Assembly: GCA_964404035.1 (NCBI GenBank)
Contig: CAYOIT010000009.1
Span: forward strand, 1-51,350
DNA length: 51,350 nucleotides
Direction of reading: 5' to 3'
From: CAMBRF01 sp964404035
GTDB taxonomy: Bacteria > Verrucomicrobiota > Kiritimatiellia > CAIKKV01 > CAITUY01
Shown: positions 42,978 through 51,350 of the stretch, in pieces
How positions within the stretch are numbered: the stretch's first letter is position 1
Layout: each line of letters opens with the position of its first letter
Program-made: the position numbers and the translations under genes
Notes under the pieces: generated by a model
Seen by the model: only the letters and a program-made list of their open reading frames with translations
Databases searched by the model: none
What the model was told of the DNA's origin: nothing

Positions 42978-45900
42978 TCAGGTTAGTTGCAGGCCTTCCT
43001 TGATCCCCTTCAGGAGTGCATTGGCTTTCTGCGCGACCTCCGCCGAGGGCATCGTCTTTCCATCCCCCAGTTCGATTCGTATGTTGAAGCGGATGGGGAT
43101 GTTGGACTTTGTCTTGAGTTCCAGCAGTTTGGGCACGATGTCACCCAAGTCCTGGACCTGTGAGGGTTCGAGGTCAGCGGCGGCGACGAGCATCTTGGGC
43201 ACAGCGCCGCCAGTTCCACCCGTCCCCCCGCCACCGGCTGTCGTTCCAGCCGTGGCAACCTTGAATTTTACAAACTGCGCCGACGGGAAGTCGCAGGGCC
43301 AGGCCTGCGATCCGGCCTCCAATTCGAGGAACCGCGCCTGCAGCGCTCCACCGATGACGTCCCGCACAGTCTTCCAGGGGAGTGTTTTGCCCGCTTTGAC
43401 GGACAAAACAGTGGCGACGGACAAGCCGGAAGCCGTACCCTTCTTCCAGGCCTCCGGCAAGTTCTCCGGCAAGATCTCGGCGGCGGCAATGACCGCGGGC
43501 GGCTCACAGAGTCTGCCACTCGCGTTCAGAACGCCTGCCGGGATCGGCTCGCCGAGAATGCTGGCAGGGCCCGAGAGCAACCAGATGGATCCTTCCGCCA
43601 CGGCCGCACTGATCGCCGCCTCGACAACCTCCTGCGAAGCCTTCGGAATCTGCATGGGTTCCTGATAACCGCCCCGATCCACTTTCACGACCGTTGCACC
43701 GCCAAAATAGTCGAACGCCGTCTGAACGGTGATCTCATCACCCGACCAGAGCCCGGGCAGTTTCTTGGGCACCAGGAGCGCTGGCGCGATGTCCGTGAGA
43801 ACCGCCGCTTCCGGCAGGACGAGTTCCATTGCCGGGTCGTTGAGCGCGTTCTCGTCGGGCTTCGACCTCCACCACGACCGCGACGTTCCGTCCGGGCGTG
43901 TCAACCGCAGGACAAACGTACCCTGCTCGCAGCCCTCCACCAGTGTTTCCAGAATGGCGCTGGCTTTCAGCATCTTCGGGAGGTGCGGGAGCTGGGCAAA
44001 TGCCCCTGCCAGGTCTTTCACCCGGCGGGCGGTTTCCCCTGATCGCCAGAGATTGTAGGGCCCATCGGGGAGCAAGGCCTCGGCGGTGATGGCCGTGTCC
44101 TGCACTCGCGACTGTTTGTTGGCCTTGATGATGCTGAAATGTGGATCCTCAGTGACCGTGATCTTGAAGGCCTGTACTTCATCCTTCTCGGATACGGTAA
44201 CCACCGTGGAATAAGCCGTCCGGATGGCTTCGGGGATACGTCCTTTGGCCTTGTCGATGTTGATCTGCATCGTCTGCGCACGGGCCGGATCGACATTCCC
44301 GTCCTTCTGCTGTTTCTTCACCTCTTCGCGCACGACCTCCCAGGCGAGATAGTCACGCACGCGGGCCAGCGCCAGTTCCAGTCCGTCCTTCGATGGCGTG
44401 AGCAGCAGGACGGCATTCCGATAGACCCGCGGTCGGTCCGGGCCGGTGGTTTCGTCGAGAAACCGTCTGGCTTCAGGGCTTGGCTTGCCGGACTCAGAGG
44501 CGGCATTCGGCCCAAGCACGGCGTAATGGAACGCGCCGTCATCCTCAATGTCCTTGGGACGGGTAGGCAGCGTATGCACGCGGACACCGGCGGCCGAGGC
44601 GTTGGCCGTCAGCGCCTTGGCCTTGCCGATGTCGTCGAGCAAGCGGGCCCGAACGGTGTCATCAGGGGTGTTCTTCGCCGCCACGGCGTGCATTTGCGTC
44701 AAGTTCGGGCGGTTACCCAATCGCCAGGTACCGGGAGTCTGCCCCTCGGCCAGTGCGGTATAGAGGTCGTCCAGCCAGTAACTGGACTGCGCCCAGCGGG
44801 CCAAGCCCTTCTCCAATTCGATCTTGTCGGGACGCCCCGACCCCAGCAGCACCGTCAGATCCCGCGTGCGCGCGTTCTGTCCAACCGGCTGCGAGTGGAG
44901 GAACGTCGCCACGACCGCCTGCTCGATCTCCCGGCTCTTCAACCCGACTGACTCCGTCTGAATCCGACGCGCCTGGCTGAATTCGTTATCCAAAATGCCG
45001 GTCCACGCCTGCTTCTTGCCTTCCCATTCCTCCGTATCCGCCACGGCCACCAACTCGCGAAGCGCCTCGGAAAGACCATCCTTGTCAGGAGCCGACAGAA
45101 ACACGGCGGGGCCGATCACCGGGCTGAGATCCCACTTCTCCGCCTCGCGCAATGCGAGCGCAAACGTCCGGAGAACCCCGCGGGTGCGCTGGAAACGAGC
45201 CAACTGCGTCCACTTCGAATAGAGCACTTCCGTCAGGTCGGGATGAAACGGGAAGCTCTTGAGGAACCGGTCTTCAGCCTCTGCTCCCTGTTTGGCCGTC
45301 TGCTCGTCCACGGCGGCGATGCCTTTGATGGCGGCCATGACATGCTGACGGAACACTTCCCGATCCTTGAGGGATTCGGGCGTGAAGAACCGACGGCGGA
45401 GCACCTCGGCCACGTCCTCTTTGACCACGGGCTCTACCACCTCTTCCCGCTGGCGCTGGAAGATATCCTGCAAAGACGCCTCGATCTCCCTCCCGAACGT
45501 ATCGCTCTTGTGCGGATCGCTTGCCAGTAACGAGACAACAATGCAGCAGCCGTCGGTCTTCGTGGCCGCCTGCGTCAGGTATTGGAAGAAATTCAGCAGT
45601 TTGCTCAGCCAGTCCCGGTTCTGCGCCACTTTCTCCCGAGCGTACATCAGCACTTCGTCGAGCAGCACGAGTGTGCCCAGTCCCTCTTTCCTTGGGAGCT
45701 CAAGCAACTCGGCCAGAAGGTTCTCAGCCGGCGCAGAGTCGCGTTCCTCTGCCAGCCCTTCGGCGTGCAGGAGTTTCAGCCCGGCATCGCCCGCCAACTG
45801 GTAGGCCAGCACGCTCCAGGGATGCTTAAGCATCCGCGTCTTGCCTGCCGGGGAGCGAACCTCCATGCCTTTCTCGACGTCGAGTTTGTCAAAACACAGG

Positions 45901-46298
45901 CTCGCCACACGACAAGGAGGCGGTTTCTGGCCGATCTCCTGCACGAACTCGGCGACGGCGGGTAAATTCGGTAGATTCGCCGGGTCGTTAACGAGGTGCC
46001 GGAGCGTGATGAGGGTGTGTGTCTTCCCACCGCCATACGTCAGGGCGAGTTGGCGGACAGCCTTATCGTTCTTGCCCGCCAAACGCAACACCACGTCCCG
46101 CACCAGATGCCGCAGGTTGTAGGTCGGGAAGGTGAGCGCGAAGAAGTTTTCGGGCTTCTCATAAACCGGGCGCTTCCCCCGCTGCATCATGACCTCATAC
46201 AGGTCGGCGGCGAACATGTGCATCGGCAGTTCGCCGGACCGCAGGTCATCCCGCAGTTTCACCACTTCATGCCAGGGTTTCCAAGGTAACTTAGCCAT
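42978..46298 (-). CDS. DUF499 large ATPase of a DUF1156-type defence locus
   Basis: An 1106-residue protein of the DUF499 family, a large P-loop ATPase regularly encoded with DUF1156 methylases in anti-phage loci. Features in order are LPWKPWHEVVKLRDDLRSGE and MHMFAADLYEV at the N-terminus, a Walker A of the type TYGGGKTHT (87-95) where Gly-Gly-Gly-Lys-Thr replaces the classical spacing, a Walker B LVLLDEV (210-216) followed by a helical domain, and a C-terminal region with a Gly/Thr-rich linker (about residue 1010) and a small beta domain. AGGAG is seven bases before the ATG at 46298. It is the last gene of the operon, 11 bp after the small MAD4-like gene. Its likely role is ATP-driven assembly or DNA sensing, which is inference. 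Confidence 0.9.
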   Translation of the reverse strand: MAKLPWKPWHEVVKLRDDLRSGELPMHMFAADLYEVMMQRGKRPVYEKPENFFALTFPTYNLRHLVRDVVLRLAGKNDKAVRQLALTYGGGKTHTLITLRHLVNDPANLPNLPAVAEFVQEIGQKPPPCRVASLCFDKLDVEKGMEVRSPAGKTRMLKHPWSVLAYQLAGDAGLKLLHAEGLAEERDSAPAENLLAELLELPRKEGLGTLVLLDEVLMYAREKVAQNRDWLSKLLNFFQYLTQAATKTDGCCIVVSLLASDPHKSDTFGREIEASLQDIFQRQREEVVEPVVKEDVAEVLRRRFFTPESLKDREVFRQHVMAAIKGIAAVDEQTAKQGAEAEDRFLKSFPFHPDLTEVLYSKWTQLARFQRTRGVLRTFALALREAEKWDLSPVIGPAVFLSAPDKDGLSEALRELVAVADTEEWEGKKQAWTGILDNEFSQARRIQTESVGLKSREIEQAVVATFLHSQPVGQNARTRDLTVLLGSGRPDKIELEKGLARWAQSSYWLDDLYTALAEGQTPGTWRLGNRPNLTQMHAVAAKNTPDDTVRARLLDDIGKAKALTANASAAGVRVHTLPTRPKDIEDDGAFHYAVLGPNAASESGKPSPEARRFLDETTGPDRPRVYRNAVLLLTPSKDGLELALARVRDYLAWEVVREEVKKQQKDGNVDPARAQTMQINIDKAKGRIPEAIRTAYSTVVTVSEKDEVQAFKITVTEDPHFSIIKANKQSRVQDTAITAEALLPDGPYNLWRSGETARRVKDLAGAFAQLPHLPKMLKASAILETLVEGCEQGTFVLRLTRPDGTSRSWWRSKPDENALNDPAMELVLPEAAVLTDIAPALLVPKKLPGLWSGDEITVQTAFDYFGGATVVKVDRGGYQEPMQIPKASQEVVEAAISAAVAEGSIWLLSGPASILGEPIPAGVLNASGRLCEPPAVIAAAEILPENLPEAWKKGTASGLSVATVLSVKAGKTLPWKTVRDVIGGALQARFLELEAGSQAWPCDFPSAQFVKFKVATAGTTAGGGGTGGTGGAVPKMLVAAADLEPSQVQDLGDIVPKLLELKTKSNIPIRFNIRIELGDGKTMPSAEVAQKANALLKGIKEGLQLT

Positions 46299-46309
46299 TG
46301 TGTATCTCC

Positions 46310-46981
46310 TCACTGATTGTGTTGCGCGGCGCCTTGGGCGCTCGGAAACCATGCGTGAAGTGTGGACTTGAGTTTCAATAAAGCTCGGTCCTGACAACGC
46401 GAAAGGCTGACCGTCTCGGCAAGCTTCGAAAAGATGCGCGGCGATGGCGGTTTGTTCGCCTCACGCATGGCCCGCAACATGGCGGCCTTCGGATCCTTAG
46501 GTTTCACGGTTCCGTCAGCAATCCAACGGCTTGATTCGAGCCATTCCCGAAGCGACGGGTGTCGTCCTGTCCATCCGAGTTCGTCGGCGACATGGGGCGA
46601 ATCGCTCCATACCCAGGCCTCCAACTCAGGATCGATGACCACCGCCGCGCACCGGTCCCTCCAACCGGCCCGGGTAAGGCGATCCTCGACATCGGCTTCA
46701 ACCTCTGAGACCGGCCGGTCATCCCATCCGCATCCGGCGTGGTCGAACACGATCAGCGCATGCCCATGCGTGTGGACGAACCCCTCCAGAAATCCTTCGC
46801 CACTGCAGCGGCATCCTGGATCCCGTTGGGGATGGCGCACGATATCCACATGTTTCCCCTCTTCCAGTTGGCGGCAGCCAATCGCCTTCCAGCGCTGCAG
46901 GATTCCGCGCAACGCATTCTCCGCGTCCAAGTCGGCGACCAACAGTACGAGATCCTTCACACGGTCGGCACGGGGTGGCAT
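46310..46981 (-). CDS. MAD4-like / DUF4276-like partner protein
   Basis: A 223-residue soluble protein. It resembles, as far as I recall, the small protein MAD4 of the methylation-associated defence system, and shows the same order of features as DUF4276/TOPRIM-type partners of AAA15 ATPases: DLVLLVADLDAENALRG at the start, HALIVFDHAGCGWDD, then VVIDPELEAWVWSD, PKAAMLRAMRE and the C-terminal SLSRCQDRALLKLKS. The Asp/Glu-rich strands could be a metal centre. The ATG overlaps the stop of the AAA gene (TGATG), so both are translated together. I cannot run a profile search, so the family is a recognition-based call. Confidence 0.7.
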   Translation of the reverse strand: MPPRADRVKDLVLLVADLDAENALRGILQRWKAIGCRQLEEGKHVDIVRHPQRDPGCRCSGEGFLEGFVHTHGHALIVFDHAGCGWDDRPVSEVEADVEDRLTRAGWRDRCAAVVIDPELEAWVWSDSPHVADELGWTGRHPSLREWLESSRWIADGTVKPKDPKAAMLRAMREANKPPSPRIFSKLAETVSLSRCQDRALLKLKSTLHAWFPSAQGAAQHNQ

Positions 46982-48243
46982 CAGAGCACCCCCCCTGCAA
47001 ACAAAGTTCCCAGATTGACGCCCCCGCGCCAGTCCTTCAATGCCGGATGCTGGTTACCCGGCACAATGTCGGTGGCACCCGATTCGGTTTTCTTGAAACA
47101 CAGCACTTTGTCCACCTCAGCCACGCTCAAAATAACCGGGGAATGCGTGGCCAACAGCACTTGTGCGCCATAAACGTTCGACAACGATTTGAAGACTGTC
47201 TCGACAGCCTGCGGGTGGATGCCGTTCTCGGGCTCTTCGATCAGGCAAATCCCCTTGAAATCGGGCACATACGCGGGGATGGTCAACGCGAGAAGCCGAA
47301 GCGTGCCGTCCGACGCCATCCATGAAGGCACCTCCAACCCGCCTCTATACTTGATCACCAAATAACGACTCCGGTCCTCGGGTCGCTCCACGGTCCGAAT
47401 CGACTCGATATCGGGTAAGGCCGTCCGCACATGATCCACCCACCAGAGGTACCGCTCGCGATTCGCCGGCTGCTCTAGATTCCAGAGCACCCACGGCAGG
47501 TTTGCCCCATCGGGACTGAAACCCTTCCCGCGGTTTGCCGAGCTCGGTTTGCGTAGGTGCATACTGTTCAGGACAAATTGCTGAACGCCCTCGATGAGCA
47601 TGCGCTTAAACCATGTGGCAACCGGGAACTTAGTTTCGTCCTCCGGCAGATTGGCCAAGGCCGACTTGCGTGGGCCAAGGCGGATGGATGGGAACCATCC
47701 TTTCCCCCCGCCCTCTTCCCGCACCTCGACATAGAAATTGTCATTCCCCCCGTGGGCCTTGCTCAGTACGCGTTGCCACCGACTGTTGCGGGTCGTCAAG
47801 ATGCCATCCGGCAGGTCACGCTCCATGGGAAAGAGCTCGCGCTGAGGCGAAGCGGCACGTTCACGAGGCGGTTGTTGGAGCCACGCCTTCTCGTCGAGAA
47901 TACCCATCTCTTGCGTGGCCGGGTCGAGGCCGACCCGAATTTCGTAGCGAAAATTGGTGAATGGTTTGGCCAACTTCGTCTTGTAAGCCTCAGGCACGGA
48001 CGCCTCCAAGGCCAGTTCGAACGCGTCTCCCTCACGTGACCACAACAAGTCCTTGAAGTTTGACGTTCGCTCGGACACCGCAGCTTCCAGCCCGTCCGCG
48101 ACCATCCGCCCGAGGAAACCAACCACATCGAGAAAGGTGGTCTTGCCGCTGGCATTGGGGCCAACCAACACATGAAAGGGCCCCAACTCCTGGCTCACGT
48201 AGCGCAAACATCGGAAACGCTTCGCTTCTATTCGCGTAATCAT
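46981..48243 (-). CDS. AAA/ABC-type ATPase (OLD/AAA15-like, MAD3-like)
   Basis: A 420-residue SMC/ABC-like ATPase of the type found in many defence systems. It begins with the RecF-like opening MITRIEAKRFRCLRY, Walker A GPNASGKTT (28-36), an insert of about 200 residues, the ABC-type signature region SDGTLRLLAL, Walker B ICLIEEPENGIHP and the switch LLATHSPVIL. The motifs are intact. I recall similar proteins as MAD3 in the methylation-associated defence system and as ATPase halves of AbiL-like pairs. The ATG at 48243 lies two bases after the DUF1016 gene stop and the gene overlaps its downstream partner. It probably senses phage DNA or components and controls the small partner, which is inferred from analogous pairs. 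Confidence 0.88.
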   Translation of the reverse strand: MITRIEAKRFRCLRYVSQELGPFHVLVGPNASGKTTFLDVVGFLGRMVADGLEAAVSERTSNFKDLLWSREGDAFELALEASVPEAYKTKLAKPFTNFRYEIRVGLDPATQEMGILDEKAWLQQPPRERAASPQRELFPMERDLPDGILTTRNSRWQRVLSKAHGGNDNFYVEVREEGGGKGWFPSIRLGPRKSALANLPEDETKFPVATWFKRMLIEGVQQFVLNSMHLRKPSSANRGKGFSPDGANLPWVLWNLEQPANRERYLWWVDHVRTALPDIESIRTVERPEDRSRYLVIKYRGGLEVPSWMASDGTLRLLALTIPAYVPDFKGICLIEEPENGIHPQAVETVFKSLSNVYGAQVLLATHSPVILSVAEVDKVLCFKKTESGATDIVPGNQHPALKDWRGGVNLGTLFAGGVL

Positions 48244-48245
48244 GG

Positions 48246-48791
48246 TTATTCCCCTTCTGTGCGCTGTGACAACCCTCTTGTTTCCAGCGCCCGTTGCGTT
48301 GTCAATACTTCCCTGCGTAGTATTTCTTCAAGCGATTCCGCCGACGATATCGGTGAAATTGCGGATTGTCCAGACACTGTCTGGACAATTGCCAGTGATG
48401 ATTCGCCAGACAGCGTCTGGCATTTCGCCCGTGCCTCCAATTTGCTCGACGGTGTCGAGCAAATCTCCCAACCAAGATAGAAGGACCGCATCCGCTGTAA
48501 TCCGGGACGCGAGTAACCACGTCCATGACGTGCTGTGAGATCGTCCGCCAACCTGACGAGAAGTTGCTCGCCGTATGCTGCCCTGTCCTTCCCGCCCTGT
48601 TCAAACTCCACTATCCGGCGACCCACTTTCCAATAGGTCGTCGTGATGATGCTGTTCGCGGTCTTGACGGTCGTCCGTCGCCCTTGTTCCAGGAGGCCGG
48701 AAATGTCCGACACCAAGCGCCCATAGTCTGAGGGACGAACGGGGAGGACGTCCGGAACTGATCCACGTGTTCTGGTTTGTCCCTTTGTCAT
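48246..48791 (-). CDS. DUF1016/YhcG N-terminal-domain protein lacking the nuclease domain
   Basis: A 181-residue protein matching only the N-terminal domain of YhcG-family proteins: YGRLVSDISGLLEQGRR, ITTTYWKVGRRIVEFEQGG and YGEQLLVRLADDLTARHG, GYSRPGLQRMRSFYL. Full-length members are about 340 to 360 residues with a PD-(D/E)xK nuclease C-terminal domain, which is absent here; the end is a Ser-rich low-complexity stretch. The stretch contains the repeated QTLSGE/QTVSGQ and is encoded by three DNA palindromes. The ATG overlaps the DUF1156 stop (ATGA), with AGGAG upstream, so the gene is in use as part of the operon and is not simply a remnant. It may dimerise or bind DNA. Confidence 0.8.
   Translation of the reverse strand: MTKGQTRTRGSVPDVLPVRPSDYGRLVSDISGLLEQGRRTTVKTANSIITTTYWKVGRRIVEFEQGGKDRAAYGEQLLVRLADDLTARHGRGYSRPGLQRMRSFYLGWEICSTPSSKLEARAKCQTLSGESSLAIVQTVSGQSAISPISSAESLEEILRREVLTTQRALETRGLSQRTEGE
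48365..48463. repeat. Three tandem palindromes inside the DUF1016 gene
   Basis: ATTGTCCAGACA-C-TGTCTGGACAAT (48365-48389), GCCAGAC-N3-GTCTGGC (48405-48421) and TTTGCTCGAC-N3-GTCGAGCAAA (48441-48463) are perfect inverted repeats in a stretch of 99 bp. They are read through in frame, giving the Ser/Thr/Gln repeats of the protein. In-frame palindromes of this kind are known as mobile repeats in a few genera. Confidence 0.85.
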
Positions 48792-51350
48792 GAGGCATCG
48801 TCTCCTTCCGGCTTCTCCTTCGCAAACAACTCCGGCCCCTGATCCCGCACCGCCCCTCTCGCGCCGACATGATTGCTGATGGACTCCATGAGCGAGCGTT
48901 CCTCACTCCCATGCGGCGAGAGTTCGATGAGCGACTGCAGAAGCCGCTTGAACAACTCCTGCCGCCGCAGGCCATTGCCATCCAGATACCCGTCCACCTT
49001 GGACAGGTCGCCGGCTTTCCACAGGTGCATCAGGCAATGCACACGGTCAATCAGGGGGATAACCTTCCCGCCGGGGGCTTCGTAGCCCAGCGACTTGCCC
49101 TTGCGCTGCGCCCACGTCTTGAGCTTCACCTTGCTTCCCGAGTCCTCGTCGGTGTCGGCGTCGGCTTCCGCGTCAGCGTCGGCTTCCTCATCCTCCGCAT
49201 CTTTGCCAGCGCCTTTGGTGAAGGCGATCAGGTCCCAAGTGCTCGCCAGTTCACGATCCGAGATGCCGCAAGAGACGGCGTAAAGGATGCAGGCACCCGC
49301 CGGGGCCTCGTCCATGCCAAAGTCGTGACGATGGAGCAGGTAGTAGGCCGTCGGCTCGTCCAGCCGGTCTCCAGCGGCCGAATCGTCGTCCCCCTCCTTG
49401 TCGCCGGAAAGCACGCGACCGACCACAAAGTCGACCACCATCCGGCGCACGTGGGTGAGGAACTCGCTCACCGTCATCGGTCCCGGTTCGTTGGCCTTCT
49501 TCACTATGGGATGCTTGCTGTAAGCCTCCATCGCCGGCCCCGTGGCCGCCCATACGAAGTCCGGACCGCGAATGCCAGCATCCCAGAACTCACGCAGCAT
49601 GATCCGGATGTTTGTCCGCATCTCTTCCAGAACTTGGTTATCCCAACCGGGGCGGGCTGTCACCGGTCGCTTCTTGCAGACGAGCCAGATCGAGGAGGCA
49701 AGTGACGCACGGCCGAAATTGCGAACTCCGCCGCGCATCTCGGTCGCTATCGGCCAACTGCCATCCACCACGAACCCAGCACGGATAATCGCCGAAACCA
49801 GTGTCTCCCATGCGTCGGGTTGCTTGTGGGCAAACACGATGACCAAGCGGCCATCCGGCGTGAGCATACCGTGGCAGGCCAAGAATGCTTTGGCCATGCC
49901 ATCCTCATACGCGGTCTTGGATTTGGCTCTGTCTCCGCCATGACGACTGGAATCGTCAATTAACTCGCCATCTTGCCTATCGTGGTCCCATTTGGGTGAC
50001 AACGGGTTGGCGAATGCGGTCAGGGTTTCAGGCGATTGTCCATGAAAAGCACGCCGCAACCATATATAGAAGAAATCCATTAGATCGGAGTATGGAATCG
50101 CGTCGTAATAGGGCGGATCGGTGACAATGACGTCGATACCCTCAGAGTGCTGTCCGATGGCGCTTCCGAAGAGAACGGTCGGTTCCGGCATTCCGGCACA
50201 GAGATCACTGCTTCTCTCTATGAACTCTGCGACATTGGACACACCTCCCTGGTAGTAACGGTCAGCGAGTGAGAATGGATTACCTTCGGCAAAGTCCCAT
50301 GTGATTGGGAGAGCGAACCGCAGGAACGTTTGCTTGATCTCCGAAGCGACTGGTTCCCATATGCAAATCGTGCTGAGGTAGTTGGCCGCACGATCCAACA
50401 CACAGCCAAGCATCCAACAGATGGCGGATGCCAATTCCGTATCTGTTCGGTCTACGTCCAATGTCTGCCTGAGTGTTCTTGTCCACTTGACGAAAGTCCC
50501 CAACGCCAGAAGTTGACGCGGCGTGAAGAGTTTGTTCCATTGATCAAAACCGTAAAGTGGTACTCGGAAACCCAAAGCCTCCTTGCTTGCCAGCGGTTCC
50601 TCCGGCAGTCCAAATGGAATCTGCTTGAAGACCTCGGTCAGTGATGCCTCCGCCCTCTCGGCCATCTGGATCTCGTGATCGGTAGGCAACCGGAACTCCT
50701 TGCCGTCCTGGCCGTCTACGACCACAGTGGTCATCACCGCACCGAGTCGGCCGGCCTTGCCCTCGACGCGAATGTCCTCCATCGTCATGATCGCGCCACA
50801 ACAGGGGCACTTGGCCCCAGAGCGGGACATGGTGCCGGCGGAAATGCGTTTGTCGTGCTCGCGTTTCTGCGCCGTGTTGCCCCCCTGGTTCGGCACATTT
50901 GCCTCGATACCGAAGGTGACGCCAGTCCTGTCCGTGTTCGGCTCCGGCACGAGCAGAACGCGTTTCTTGTCCTTCTTGCAGACCCAGCGGGTCTTGATGA
51001 GTGGCAGCGTGGCCCGACAGTTCGTACACGTCACCGTCCGCGCCCAGAGGTAGGCCACGGTTGGCTTGGCTACCCAGCGTGGATTCCGTTTGTCGCTCAG
51101 ATAGGGATCAGGGAACCCGGCGTTCAGTTCGTCAATGTCCGGGGTGCCGCCTGCCTGTGCCGTGCCCGGCACGGCAGACAGGTCATCATTCAGCGGCACC
51201 CGTTGCATGGGCTGTTTCTCGTAAGGCTTGGGATGCTTGAGGTCAAGCGGCTCAAAGTCGGCATACGTGGGGTAGAACGCAGCCAGTTCCTTCCGGGCTC
51301 GGGCGAGCACCCATTGGCCCCAGGCACGGACATGCCACGCCAGGTCGGCC
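48788..51350 (-). CDS. DUF1156 DNA methyltransferase (N-terminus outside window)
   Basis: About 853 residues are visible; the frame is open to the right edge. DUF1156 proteins are DNA adenine methylases of anti-phage loci. Seen here are DLAWHVRAWGQWVLARARKE, characteristic of the family, a zinc-ribbon-like pair of cysteine clusters (CTNC with WVCKK, then CPCC), and the catalytic DPPYYDAIPYSDLMDFFYIW (motif IV for N6-adenine or N4-cytosine methylation). A Glu/Asp/Ala low-complexity stretch (about 24 residues, DEEADADAEADADTDED) lies near the C-terminus. The gene is first in the visible operon and overlaps the DUF1016 gene. Methylation of self DNA is the likely protective role. Genes beyond the edge, such as a helicase or DUF3780 partner, cannot be seen. 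Confidence 0.92.
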   Translation of the reverse strand, partial: ADLAWHVRAWGQWVLARARKELAAFYPTYADFEPLDLKHPKPYEKQPMQRVPLNDDLSAVPGTAQAGGTPDIDELNAGFPDPYLSDKRNPRWVAKPTVAYLWARTVTCTNCRATLPLIKTRWVCKKDKKRVLLVPEPNTDRTGVTFGIEANVPNQGGNTAQKREHDKRISAGTMSRSGAKCPCCGAIMTMEDIRVEGKAGRLGAVMTTVVVDGQDGKEFRLPTDHEIQMAERAEASLTEVFKQIPFGLPEEPLASKEALGFRVPLYGFDQWNKLFTPRQLLALGTFVKWTRTLRQTLDVDRTDTELASAICWMLGCVLDRAANYLSTICIWEPVASEIKQTFLRFALPITWDFAEGNPFSLADRYYQGGVSNVAEFIERSSDLCAGMPEPTVLFGSAIGQHSEGIDVIVTDPPYYDAIPYSDLMDFFYIWLRRAFHGQSPETLTAFANPLSPKWDHDRQDGELIDDSSRHGGDRAKSKTAYEDGMAKAFLACHGMLTPDGRLVIVFAHKQPDAWETLVSAIIRAGFVVDGSWPIATEMRGGVRNFGRASLASSIWLVCKKRPVTARPGWDNQVLEEMRTNIRIMLREFWDAGIRGPDFVWAATGPAMEAYSKHPIVKKANEPGPMTVSEFLTHVRRMVVDFVVGRVLSGDKEGDDDSAAGDRLDEPTAYYLLHRHDFGMDEAPAGACILYAVSCGISDRELASTWDLIAFTKGAGKDAEDEEADADAEADADTDEDSGSKVKLKTWAQRKGKSLGYEAPGGKVIPLIDRVHCLMHLWKAGDLSKVDGYLDGNGLRRQELFKRLLQSLIELSPHGSEERSLMESISNHVGARGAVRDQGPELFAKEKPEGDDAS

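Overview
The window is about 60% GC and looks like a scaffold from a metagenome-assembled genome, because it carries three runs of exactly 100 N. Gene content includes a glycolytic operon with secG, a large Bat/MoxR aerotolerance-type operon, class II photolyase, GH4 and GHL6-like sugar enzymes, and a URO-D-family protein. Promoters are sigma70-like (TTGNCN-N17-TANNNT) and ribosome binding sites are AGGAG-type. This suggests a Gram-negative bacterium, possibly of the PVC group (Kiritimatiellota, Lentisphaerota or Verrucomicrobiota). The taxon is an inference and no rRNA gene is present to test it.

Layout. (1) 1-7493, minus strand: a dGTPase-like gene, a URO-D-family gene and a type I restriction-modification operon in the order hsdR, hsdM, hsdS; hsdS runs off the left edge. 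(2) 7639-13085, minus: gapA-pgk-tpiA-secG plus a peptide-type solute-binding protein, from a recognisable promoter. (3) 13217-15028, minus: a membrane glycosyltransferase with C-terminal TPRs. (4) 15127-21383, plus: a GHL6-like glycosidase, an EF-hand protein, a small secreted protein, and a repair and stress cluster of TudS/DUF1722, photolyase and glutathione peroxidase. (5) 21355-26933: a malate/lactate dehydrogenase-family oxidoreductase, mannose-6-phosphate isomerase, a GH4 glycosidase, a D,D-carboxypeptidase and an SGNH hydrolase. (6) 27243-42039, plus: a membrane-anchored Hsp20, then a Gld-like ABC exporter (ATPase, permease, GldG, DUF4340), MoxR, DUF58, a DUF4381-like protein, BatA, a BatB/C fusion, BatD and a BatE-like protein. 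(7) 42087-51350: a lone plus-strand unknown gene, then a tight minus-strand defence operon of five genes. These are a DUF1156 DNA methylase (open at the right edge), a DUF1016 N-domain protein without a nuclease, an AAA/ABC-type ATPase resembling MAD3, a small protein resembling MAD4, and a large DUF499 ATPase.

How they work together. Both ends of the window are anti-phage loci built around DNA methylation: a classical HsdRMS system on the left and a composite DUF1156/DUF499 locus on the right with an ATPase plus partner module inserted. The right-hand locus is the best candidate for an undescribed system, since it joins parts I know from different systems in one set of overlapping cistrons. 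The middle is housekeeping metabolism, UV and oxidative repair, and envelope stress functions.

Assembly caveats. The N run inside hsdR is flanked by the same 55 bp on both sides; removing one copy and the Ns restores a continuous reading frame. The N runs in the BatB/C gene and after BatD show no such overlap and look like real unsequenced gaps.
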